Under the pieces are notes generated by a model. The model ran no database searches. It was not told the origin of the DNA and was given only the letters and a program-made list of their open reading frames with translations. A DNA stretch of 64,000 nt, taken from positions 533,667,479 to 533,731,478 of the forward strand of contig CM022297.1 of the NCBI GenBank assembly GCA_011799875.1, given 5' to 3'. Both the position numbers and the translations under genes were made by a program. Source of the DNA: Thinopyrum elongatum. Its lineage: Eukaryota > Streptophyta > Magnoliopsida > Poales > Poaceae. This document shows positions 23,945 through 33,899 of this stretch, piece by piece (position 1 is the stretch's first letter; each line of letters opens with the position of its first letter).

Positions 23945-24697
23945 AAAGCACTCAGTCTCTGGCTTGGGTCCAGCCTTGGGTTTCTTCACGGGAGGAGCAA
24001 CTACTTTGCCACCTTTCTTGAAGTTTCCCTTCTTTCCCTTGCCTTTCTTGAAACTAGTGGTTTTATTCACCATCAACACTTGATGCTCCTTCTGGATGTC
24101 TGACTCAGCGACTTTCAGCATCGCGAACAGCTCGGATACTGACTTGTTCATCCCTTGCATGTTATAGTTCAACACAAAGCTCTTGTAGCTAGGTGGCAGC
24201 GATTGAAGAACTCTATCAGTGACAGCCTCTGGCGGGAGCTCAACTCCCAACTCAGCCAGACGGTTGTAGTACCCAGACATTCTGAGTATGTGCTCACTGA
24301 CAGCCCCGTTCTCCTCCATCTTGTAGGAATAGAACTTATCAGAGGTCTCATACCTCTCGATCCGGGCATTCTTCTCATAGATAAACTTCAACTCCTAGAA
24401 CATCTCATATGCTCCATGACGTTCAAAACGCCTTTGAAGTCCCGGCTCTAAGCCATACAGCATGGTGCACTGAACTATTGAGTAGTCATCAACACGTGAC
24501 TGCCAGGCATTCACAACGTTCACAGTTGCTGGAGGGGGTGGCGCACCAAGCGGTGCATCAAGGACATAAGCCTTTTGGGCAGCCGTGAGGATAATCCTCA
24601 GATTACGTGCCCAGTCCACAAAGTTACTTACATCATCTTTTAGCTTAGCTTTCTCTAGGAACGCATTGAAATTAAGGGGAGCTACTGCGCGGGCCAT
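23945..24697 (-). pseudogene. Copia gag (capsid and zinc knuckle)
   Basis: The minus-strand ATG at 24697 opens a frame with MARAVAPLNFNAFLEKAKL and a typical BARE-group capsid (WARNLRIILTAAQKAYVLD). An in-frame TAG at 24395-24397 cuts it after 100 codons. The same frame resumes with ELKFIYEKNARIERYETS and runs through a lysine-rich stretch (SFKKGKGKKGNFKKGGK) to the CCHC zinc knuckle. One base is missing inside the knuckle near 23945, which shifts the frame into protease. Confidence 0.85.
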
Positions 24698-25982
24698 TGA
24701 TCTACAACATAAATTTGCAAAGGCAACTTTAGACTATTGTTCATGATAACGAGTTCAATTAATCATATTACTTAAGAACTCCCACTCAAATTGACATCCC
24801 TCCGGTCGTCCAAGTGTAATATGATCCAAATTCACCAACCCAAGTCCGATCATCACGTGAGATGAGGTGGTTTCAATGGTGAACATCTCCATGTTGATCA
24901 TATCTACTATATGACTCATGTTCGACCTTCTGGTCTCTTGTGTTCCGAGGCCATGTCTGTACATGCTAGGCTCGTCAAGTTTAACCCAAGTGTTCCGCAT
25001 GTGCAAAACTTGCTTGCACCCGTTGTATGCGAACGTAGAGTCTATCACACCCGATTATCACGTGGTGCTTCGAAACGATGAACTTTCGCAACGGTGCACA
25101 CTTGGGGAGAACACAATTTTATCTTGAAATTTTAGTGAGGGATCACCTTATAATGCTACCGTCGTCCTAAGCAAAATAAGATGCATAAAAGGATTAACAT
25201 CACATGCAAATCATAAGTGACATGATATGGCCATCAACTTGTGCTTTTGATCTTCATCTCCAAAGCACCGGCATGATCTCCATCATCACCGGCATGACAC
25301 CATGATCTCCATCATCATGATCTCCATCATCGTGTCGCCATCGGGGTTGTCACACCAACCATGCTTCTACTACTATTGCTACCGCTTAGCGATAAAGTAA
25401 AGCATTACGTAGCGTTTAACGATTGACAAGCAGGTCATACAATAATTAAAGACAACCCTATGGCTCCTGCCGGTTGCCGTATGCATCGACATGCAAGTCG
25501 ATATAAACTATTACAAACATGATCATCTCATACATCAAATATATTTAATCATGTCTTTGGCCATATCATATCACAACATACCCCGCAAAAACAAGTTAGA
25601 CGTCCTCTAATTTGTTGTTGCATGTTTTACGTGGCTGCTATGGGTATCTAGCAAGAACGATTCTTACCTACGCAAAACCACAACGGTGATATGCAAGTTG
25701 CTATTTAACCTTCTACAAGGAACGCCTTCGTCGAATCCGATTCAACTAAGGTGGGAGAGACAGACACCTGCCAGCCATCTTTATGCAACAAAGTCACATG
25801 TCAGTCGATGGAACCGGCCTCATGTACGTGGACATGTAAAGTTGGTCCGGGCCGCTTCATCCCACAATACCGTCGAATAAAGAAAAGATCAAGAAAGGAA
25901 GCAATCTGAATATCAACGCCCACAAACTCCTTTGTGTTCTACTCATGATGTCATCTACGTATAGACCTAGCTCTGATACTAT
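24698..25982 (-). other. Copia leader and primer binding site
   Basis: On the minus strand the LTR end CCCCAACA (25990-25983) is followed by AGTATCAGAGCTAGG (about 25980-25965), a tRNA-iMet-type primer binding site. The 1.2-kb leader before gag has no convincing gene. It contains a short imperfect repeat of ATGATCTCCATCATC (about 25270-25340). A segment near 25055-25140 is similar to the leader of the inserted three-LTR family. Confidence 0.75.
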
Positions 25983-27744
25983 TGTTGGGGAACGTTGCAT
26001 GGGAAACAAAAAAATTCCTACGCTCACCAAGATCAATCTAGGAGATGAACATCTACGAGAGGAGAGATTGGATCTACATACCCCTGTAGATCGCTAAGCG
26101 GAAGCGTTAAGAAACACGGTTGATGTAGTCGAACGTCTTCGCTATCCAATCATGATCCGTCCCGCAAACTCCCAATCCAAGTGCCGAACGGACGGCACCT
26201 CCGCGTTCAACACACGTACGGCTCGATGACGCCTTCACCTCCTCGATCCAGCGAGCGATGGTGAAGTAGTAGCTCGAGTCCTCCGGCAGCACGACGGCGC
26301 GGTGGCGGTGGCGGTGGAATCTCAGCAGAGCTTCGCTAAGCACTACGGAGAGGAAGAGGGCTACGAGGGAGAGGGAGGGCAGCTCCGTGGCATAGATGGG
26401 TGCGGCTGCCCTCCCTCTACCCCTCTATATATAGGGGAAAGGGGGGAGGAGGAGGCGCCCTAGGGTTTCCCCTAGGGGGGCCGGCGGCCACAAGGGCAAC
26501 CCTAGATGGGTTTTGGGTGGCCCCCTAGGTGCCTTGCCCCCTAAGCAAGGTGGAGGCAGCCCTAGGGGGCGCACCAACCCCCTGGGATCGTGGCTGAGGT
26601 GAGGGGGGCGCACAACCCCTTACTGGGCTGGTGTGCATCCCTTCCTTGCCCCATGAGGCCCCCCAACACTTGCCGGGGCCCCCGAAACCGCTTTCGGTTC
26701 TCCTGGTCATAACCCAGTACCCCCGGAACACTTCCGGACTCCACTTCCCTTCGTCCTATATATCGATCTTCACCTCCGGACCATTCCGGAGTTCCTCGTC
26801 ATGTCCGGGATCTCATCCGGGACTCCGAACAACCTTCAGTTACCACCAAAACAACTCAACTATACTTATATCATCACCAAACGTTAAGTGTGTAGACCTT
26901 GCGGGTTCGAGAACTATGCAGACATGACCGAGACACATCTACGGTCAATAACAAATAGCGGGACCTGGATGCCCATATTGGTTCCTGCATATTCCACAAA
27001 GATCTTATCGGTCGAACCTCAATGTCAAGGATCAGCTAATCCCGTATGCAGTTCCTTTGTCTATCGGTATGTTACTTGCCCGAGATTCGATCGTCGGTAT
27101 CTCCATACCTAGTTCAATCTCGTTACCGGCAAGTCTCTTTACTCGTTCTGTAATACAAGATCTCGTGGCTAACTCTTTAGTCACATTGCTTGCAAGCTTA
27201 CTGTGATGTTGTATTACCAAGTGGGCCCTGAGATACCTCTCTGTCATACGGAGTGACAAATCCCAGTCTTGATCCATGCCAACTCAACAGACACCCTCAG
27301 AGATACCTGTAGAGCACCTTTATAGTCACCCAATTATGTTGCGACGTTTGGTACACACAAGGTACTCCTCCGGTGTCAGTGAGTTGCATGATCTCATGGT
27401 CATAGGAACATATACTTGACATGCATAAAACGATAGCAACAAACTTGATACGATCATATGCTATGTTCATAGTTTGGGTCTTGTCCATCACATCATTCTC
27501 CTAATGATGTGATCCCGTTATCAAATGACAACTGATGTCTATGGCTAGGAAACCATAGCCATCTTTGATCAACGAGCTAGTTCGGTAGAGGCTCACTTAT
27601 AGGGACATGTTGTTATCTATGTATCCACACATGCATTTGAGTTTCTGGTCAATACAATTATAGCATGGATAATAAACGATTATCATGAACAAGGCAATAT
27701 AATAATAACCACTTTATTATTGCCTCTAGGGCATATTTCCAACA
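25983..27744 (-). repeat. Intact 5' LTR of the BARE-like copia element (1762 bp)
   Basis: Minus-strand start TGTTGGAAATATGCCC at 27744 and end CCCCAACA at 25983. A TATA box is visible on the minus strand at about 26426-26433 (CTATATATAG). It shares its first 1.05 kb with the truncated LTR at 2437-3496. The G/C-rich segment 26390-26700 yields several short frames that look incidental. Confidence 0.9.
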
Positions 27745-28297
27745 CATATGTCAGACATAGTACCCTATAGTTCCACAGCTCTTGGGCATATACAAAAAGG
27801 ATGAAAATTGTCTTCTATTCCTTTATCACAAATTGGGCAAGTAGCTGAAATTTCCAATCCTCTTTTTATGCTTGTTTTCCCATGTAGGTAGGGAATTGGT
27901 CGTACAACGCCATGCAAAGTTACGGACTGTAGGGGGCACATCGAAAGACCAAATAAGGTTCCATACTTTCCTACTACCATGAGGTACTGAACTTGACACA
28001 CCATCTGTTTCTACAGCAGCAAGGTTCAGCGCAAAGTTGCGCTTTTGACTAAGAAACAACCATGTGTACCCGGTCCCCAAGCCAATGTATCATCCTTGAG
28101 TCGCGGCAAAGCTCGAATCTTTAGTATTTCCATGACATCACAAGGTAGAAGATAGGACTATAGAACCTGAACATTCCAGGAACAATTTGTATTCAACGGC
28201 TCTAAAACGAAACGAATCCTACATCTTCCTTGCAAAGAAACTGGCTTGTATGAAAAATGTCTACGAATCCAAATGTCTCTCCACACCCAAATACTTT
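27745..28297 (-). pseudogene. LINE zinc-knuckle (zf-RVT) region (piece 2 of 3)
   Basis: On the minus strand this encodes the C-terminal part of a LINE ORF2: a REIWIRRHFSYKP-like segment, LKDDTLAW, then KVWNLIWSFDVPPTVRNFAW and the zinc-binding motif CPICDKGIEDNFHPFCIC (C-x2-C...H...C). Frames change at least twice. It is bounded exactly by the copia 5' LTR on one side and the chromovirus 5' LTR on the other. The RT start at 42.2-42.7 kb and the RNase H at 2.1-2.4 kb fit before and after it in gene order. Confidence 0.8.
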
Positions 28298-31200
28298 TGT
28301 GACACCCCTGTGTAACTACCACTGTGATCAACTGCTAATAATGCCAAGTCATATCATTTGCAGTGCCTAGCCAAAGTGGTTAATCCAAACCATTCAAATA
28401 TTTCTCTGGAAATCAACTCCAATTCAAAAGTGCAAAATGAATTTGCTCAAACACTATGGGAAAAATGTTCACTAAATAGCAAATATTCCAGAAGCACTCA
28501 TAAAAATATAACCAATGGTATTTGGAGTAGTTAAGAGACCCCAACAACATGAAACAACACCAAAACAGAATTATTTAATCTAATTAAATTCATTTCAAAT
28601 TCAAATAAAATTCTACTTTGCCCAAACCAATTTTTGGTGAAAGGTAATATCACAATGTAATATTTGGGTCAAGTCCCACATTTTATACAAGAGCACAAGT
28701 GGCCTAACTATTTCAAAACATCAAAGAAATAAAGAAAAGGCAGAAAACAGAAAATAAAATAAAAAGTGCCACTGTGCACTGGTCCAAGTGCACAGTGCCA
28801 GCACCACGGCCCACCAGCCCATTCCCCGCCCTCTCTTACCTGCGTGTCGCCGCCGTTGTGGAGGAGCACGCGCGCGCCGGTGCGGCGCCGACACCGCGAC
28901 GCCGCGACCGCCCGCGAAGGGATAAGGCCAAGGCCGTGCTCCCCCCCGGGCCTCCTCTTGCCATTTCACCCCACCCCCCACCCCCCAATTTACTCGCTCA
29001 ATCCTCCCTCCTCTCCCACAAGCACTCCCCTTCCCTTCCTCTCTGCCCGAGCGGCACCGTCGCCGCGCGCCGAGCTCCGACGCGGCCACCGACGCCCGCC
29101 TGCCACACCGACTAGTCCGGTGGACTCGCCGTGGTCTCCCTCTTCTTCTGGTGGTCTCAGGCGAGGCCGGGGAGCCGTGCAGCAGCCGTTCGTCTCCATC
29201 CCCTTCTCCGACCGCCGCGAAGCTCCAGCGACCCTCAGCCGACCGCTGCTGCTACTAAGCTGACCACCGGCCTCCGTGTGCCTCTGAGTGAGCATCTGCC
29301 CTCTTCCCTGACCCCTTTGTTTGCTTGCGCGCGTGCTAGCTCGACGGCGCCGCTTGGACCCGTAGCTCGCTGCTGCCATCGCCGGCGATTCCCTCGCTCC
29401 CGTGCCGTTTTGCCCAGATGCTTGGCACCGATGAGATTCGGGGGTCCCGTAGAGCTCGCCCGCGAAGCTAGTTCACCTGAGCGCGCCGCGTAGCCGCGTT
29501 TCCGGAGAAGCCCGATTCCGGCCGCCGCATTCGTGCTCGCCGCCGTTGCGGAGTACTACCCCGACCCCAACCAGCACTGCCAACGGCCGCGACATCGGTC
29601 AGCCGTTTGAATGCAGCAAATGGCGCGTGATTTGGTGCCCCCTAGAGGAAATCCGAACCTCTCCGGCGAGGTAGCCGCCGCGAGGGGCTCGCCGGAGCCA
29701 TTTCGGCGCCGACGCCGACGTGGCAACGACGTGGCCGTGCCTGGGTCACTGGCCACTGGGTCCCACGGGTCCAGTGGACCAGTTGACCAGGTCAACCACG
29801 CTGACGTGGCAACCACAGCCACTGGCAGGCGGGCCCCACTTGCTTAATCCATGTTTTTATTAATTAAAAAATTAATTAGAATAACTGGTAGACACTGACA
29901 TGTGGGGCCCGTGTGCTAATTAACCCAAACAATTAATTTTAAATCTCTGATTGTCCACTGTGTCACTGACCAATGGGTCCCACTGGTCAGTTTTTCCAGT
30001 CAGCGGGTCTGTTGACCTGCTGACGTCATGCTGACCCTTTGCTGACGTCATAACTCCATTTCTGTTAATATTAAATAAAATCAGAAAATGATTAAAACTT
30101 TAGAAAATCGTAGAAAATAAACCGTAGCTCAGATTGAAAAACTCTAAACATGAAAGTTGCTCAGAGCAACGAGACGAATCTGATCGTGTCGTCTGTTCCA
30201 TTGTCGGAACCCCCTACGTAGGAGAACTCGTAACTCCGAACCCGATTCCGATAGATGATTAGTGCATAATCACCGGTAAATAAATCCCACCTTAATCCTA
30301 TATTAATTAAAATGACTTAGACATATCTTTAGGCAACCCTGCACTGCATTGTAGCATAGCATGCCCCGTGTTGCATTTGATTGCATTATGTTTACCTGTT
30401 TCCTCCCCCTTTTCTCTCTCGATTAGACCCCGACATTGACGTAGCTCCTGAGGCAGGCGCCGCTCCGGAGTACGACTACGTCCCCGACGACCAGCCACTT
30501 GCCCCAGAGCTTGCAGGCAAGCACCCCCTTTTGAGCATTCCGATATCGCCCATTCTCTTCTCTCTTACGCTTGCATTAGAATCTGCTGCTGTTACTGTAT
30601 CCTATATCTGCTGCATAGCCTGTTTACTTGTAACCTGCTGTTGAGACTTTCCTGTTATCCTAAACTGTTTAGAATAGGTTGGGTAGAGACCGACAGAGAC
30701 ACCCCACTTTATCCCGACTGCCCCGCTGGATTATCAGAAGACCCGAACAACGGGATTGAAGATCAGACCTCGACACCTCACGTAACTTCCCCCTTAGTTG
30801 CCGACACTACTGGGTTACTATCGAGTGCCGAGGGTGATACCTCGTCAGCACTTCTGATGATAACCTTGTAGGTTAGTTAATCGGACGTGGTAAGCGAGGG
30901 TGATTCCTCCTACACCACTACCGATAACGACGTCGTCGTGCAACGCTTCAAGTGTGGACCTCGAGGGTGATTCCTCCATTGTTCACCTTGACGGTAACAT
31001 CAGAGGGAATTCCATCGAGGGTGATTCCTCAGGGTTTCCCTTGGTGTCAGACACACAGATACTTGGTTACTATGACTGAACACTGTAACAAGATACTAAA
31101 GACGGGTCGGCCCTAAGGGGTACCCGCGCGAGCTTATTAGTGAGTGATGTGGAATCGGGTGGACCTGGATGGTGCCCGAGGGTTGAACACGAGGCGTGGC

Positions 31201-32509
31201 CAGGCATTCCTAGCCCTTGCCGCAAGTCCTCGAGACGGGGCAATGGGGTCACATCTTTCGTGAGTCTTTGCTCGTTTCTACACAATCAACACACTAACAG
31301 TTTGGATATTTGATCCGAGGGGCCTCTGGCCCGATAGCACTAACCATCACGTGGGCATAGTATGGGCGTTCTGCGTCGTATACATCAGCCGAAGCTCTAT
31401 TGACGTCAGCGAGGAGCGGCCCGCTTTGGATTGGACTAGGAACGCAACCGCGCTTGTATAAGGGGTTGCTAGGTCTGCTTTCGGAGCGTCCTCGCAATGT
31501 GCAGGGTTCCCAGGGTGAAGGCCCAAGACCCCTGGGGGCATAGGTTACTCCGGCGTGCTGACCTCTCTTTAGGGCCTAGGTCGGGTTGCGGCGTGTTGCT
31601 TAGCCGAGGCCGGGCATGACCCAGAAAAGTGTGTCCGGCCGGAATTAAGCGAGCATGGTGGGTAACTTGGTGCACCCCTGCTGGGAAGAACTAATCTATC
31701 GGTAGCCTGTCCTACGGTAACGGACACTCGGAGTTGTATCCCGATCGGTACAACTAGAACTTGATTTGAAATGGATAGTATGGCTCTGGGATTGCTTTCT
31801 CGCAGGGAGTCGAGAAATGATCTTTGGACGAGGTTGATGATACACTACTACTACTTTACATTGTGTAATCTGCACTCTTCTAAAGCTGCAAGACCGATGA
31901 AGATGCTTGATGATGCTAGTCTTCGATAGGACTAGGTTTTCCCCCTCTATTCTGGCATTTCTGCAGCCAAGTCCACATATACAGCCCCCTTTGAAAATGT
32001 TGCATATGTAGTGTAGATCCTTGCTTGCTGAGTACTTCGGATGAGTACTCACGTTTGCTTTATTTTCTTTTTCTCCCCATATCCTTTTGACGTTGCTAGA
32101 TGACGGAGCCCCTGAGTTAGCAGCCCCCGTCGACGGCTACGGCTACTACTACTACCCTCCCGGCGAGTACTACTACGAGGAGCTGACTGACGACCAGGAG
32201 TAGGATTCGGAGGGTCCTAGGAAGGAGGCCTACGCCTTTCGATCGTAGAGTTTTATTTTGCCCTGCCTTCATAAAGGCTTAACTCTGTTTCTTTAATATA
32301 TTTGTACCCAGATATCTGATGCTTCCGCTGACACTTGTATGCCATCGAGCTATGTATTCGAGCCCTCGAGGCCCTGGCTTGTAATATAAAGCTTGTATGA
32401 CTTTATTTATGTTTTAGAGTTGTGTTGTGATATCTTCAAGTGAGTCCTTAGGCTTGATCATGTGCATTTGCGTGTATGGTTAGTGCACGATTAAGCCGGG
32501 GTCGTCACA
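28298..32509 (+). repeat. 5' LTR of the chromovirus (4212 bp)
   Basis: Starts TGTGACACCCC and ends GGTCGTCACA, directly before the primer binding site. The segment 28790-29830 is very GC-rich and produces many overlapping frames on both strands. An AT-rich part follows (29850-30320), then a part with CGAGGGTGATTCCTC repeated near 30894, 30960 and 31015 (a variant near 30829). It aligns with 38348-42180 over the whole retained length. Confidence 0.9.
30427..32203 (+). other. Possible two-exon reading frame inside the chromovirus LTR
   Basis: Candidate exon A is 30427-30516, preceded by the acceptor-like CTCTCTCGATTAG and followed by the GC-type donor AG|GCAAGC. It reads VDVAPEA-like text, then YDYVPDDQPLAPELA. 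Candidate exon B is 32100-32203, preceded by a pyrimidine-rich tract ending GCTAG. It reads DDGAPELAAPV, then DGYGYYYYPPGEYYYEEL and ends TDDQE-stop. The two join in phase. An upstream exon is not identified. The same exon A and the start of exon B, with acceptors, occur in the 3' LTR (40469-40558 and from about 42141). Coding status is inference. Confidence 0.4.
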
Positions 32510-32902
32510 GGTTGGTATCAGAGCCGACTGCCTCTAGGAATTCCCCCTATCCAATTCCTTGGCCGAAGTTGAGTCTAGAAACCGAAAACTGTTTTACTAA
32601 CTTGGTTGTGTGGCTTACGGGCCCACGTCGCCAATTGGGTGGTATTAGGATCTTTTATTCCTCGTCTTTACTCCGGGACTCTGATCTCTCTTCTATTCGG
32701 GTTTAATAAATTTACTAACACCGACACTTAGGATCTCGTAAATTCTGTCCACCCGGAGAGCTAGATATCTGTGCGAGTTCCCTGTCATTGATTTGATTAG
32801 TCTGATAATCATTTTCCTTTCCATTGTTTTGTTTAACCTTTCCTTCCGAGATTTGTTATATTTCTCATTGTCATATGACAACCCTGAACTCCTTTGTTTC
32901 AG
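32510..32902 (+). other. Chromovirus primer binding site and leader
   Basis: TTGGTATCAGAGCC at 32512-32525 lies two bases beyond the LTR and is the usual tRNA-Met-type primer site. The leader up to 32902 has no clear gene. It ends in a pyrimidine-rich CTCCTTTGTTTCAG immediately before the ATG of the next frame, which looks like a 3' splice site. Confidence 0.75.
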
Positions 32903-33673
32903 ATGGATCGTCTGTTCCCGCCACGTCCCACGACGCACCTTGTGCTTCGCACTTGGGCTCGTGATGTCCCTGGGTTTCCAGCTGTTCTGATCGCCCTCTT
33001 GATCAGGTTGGGATACCACTGGTGCCCCGAGTACATGGTCTACGAGGTTTATCATGAGTTCAACCAGGAGCAGTACTATGCTGATGTTCGCATCTACAAT
33101 CAGCAGGATGACTCCGACACTGAGCTACACCTTTTCCATGGTATCGGCGTGACGATTGAGATGGCAGTCCATGATGCCGCCTACTCTACTGCCGCACGTC
33201 TCTGAGGAGAGCATAGTGCTAGCTTGGATGCTTCTGAGTATCGATACATTCCGTATGCCCCTGCTGGAGATGCTACTGGATACTACACAGCTATCTGTGC
33301 CCCGTACGAGCCTCGTCGCTACGATCAGCGAGTTCTGATTCAGTGTACTCAGGCTCTGGATCGCACTGTTTGCGCTCTTGCTGTCGAGTTGTTTGCCACT
33401 CGAGTACGACTCTACGAGGCTATGACGTAGTTGCTACCAGCTGTTCGTGCAGGGATACATCCGGAGCACATTCTTTACCCGCGCAGGACCGAGATGCCAC
33501 CAGGGATCGATTGGCCTGCTGTGGGAGGTCATACACCTGCACGTGGACCTCTTCTTTCAGCTCGAGACCGGGTTCTGCATCAGAGTGCACATGGAGCATA
33601 GGATCCTTCTGCGATGAACATCCATCGTCCGCACTTGCAGTTACCCCGTTTCCATGGTTTTCTCCGACGTTGA
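32903..33673 (+). pseudogene. Extra open reading frame upstream of gag (function unknown)
   Basis: One reading frame of about 256 codons runs from ATG 32903 (MDRLFPPRPTTHLVL) to TGA 33671-33673, in the sense direction between the primer site and gag. It is interrupted by three in-frame stops: TGA 33203-33205, TAG 33428-33430 and a TAG near 33600. No frameshift is needed, and each stop could be one C-to-T change from CGA or CAG. The predicted protein has Tyr- and acid-rich parts (EVYHEFNQEQYYADVRIY, SEYRYIPYAPAGDATGYY) and a helical-looking segment (ALDRTVCALAVELFATRVRLYEA). I do not recognise a domain. I recall similar sequences before gag in other Triticeae gypsy elements but cannot confirm it here. 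Confidence 0.6.
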
Positions 33674-33899
33674 TGTAGCCTTTGCTATGTCTCGTTGTGT
33701 ACTTCCTTACCGCGTGCCTGCGCGCCGCCTAGTATGTCTAGCTTTTGGATTTGCGTCGTTGTGCTGCCCGTTTGTAACCGACTCTGTATGGATCTGTATG
33801 ACTTAATGACTACTATTAAGCATCTGTTGTACTACTTAAATTCCGTCATCTTAACACTCGCATTGGCTTCTGCTAAACTACCCCTGTTGATATAGCAGG
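33674..33899 (+). other. Spacer between the extra frame and gag
   Basis: A 226-bp spacer with no recognisable gene. It ends in CCCCTGTTGATATAGCAG, an acceptor-like sequence one base before the gag ATG at 33900. Confidence 0.5.

Larger units (their letters stand above)
2437..27744 (-). mobile_element. BARE/WIS/Angela-like copia retrotransposon, interrupted
   Basis: A minus-strand Ty1/copia element. Its 5' LTR is 25983-27744, primer binding site about 25965-25980, gag-pol 24697 down to 21696 and 4501 down to 3531, polypurine tract beside 3497, and 3' LTR 3496 down to about 2437. Removing the three-LTR insertion leaves about 5.3 kb of internal sequence and a full-length size near 8.8 kb, as expected for the BARE group. 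The 3' LTR has lost roughly its last 700 bp, so no TSD can be checked. The coding region has stops and frameshifts. Confidence 0.85.

Noticed and set aside
26425..26744. Proline/glycine-rich minus-strand frames
   Set aside because: They fall in the GC-rich part of the BARE-like LTR downstream of its TATA box; composition explains the open frames.
28721..29500. Overlapping 110-165-codon frames on both strands
   Set aside because: They lie in the very GC-rich part of the chromovirus LTR, where stops are rare. They recur with changed frames in the other LTR at about 38663-39540 and show no domain.
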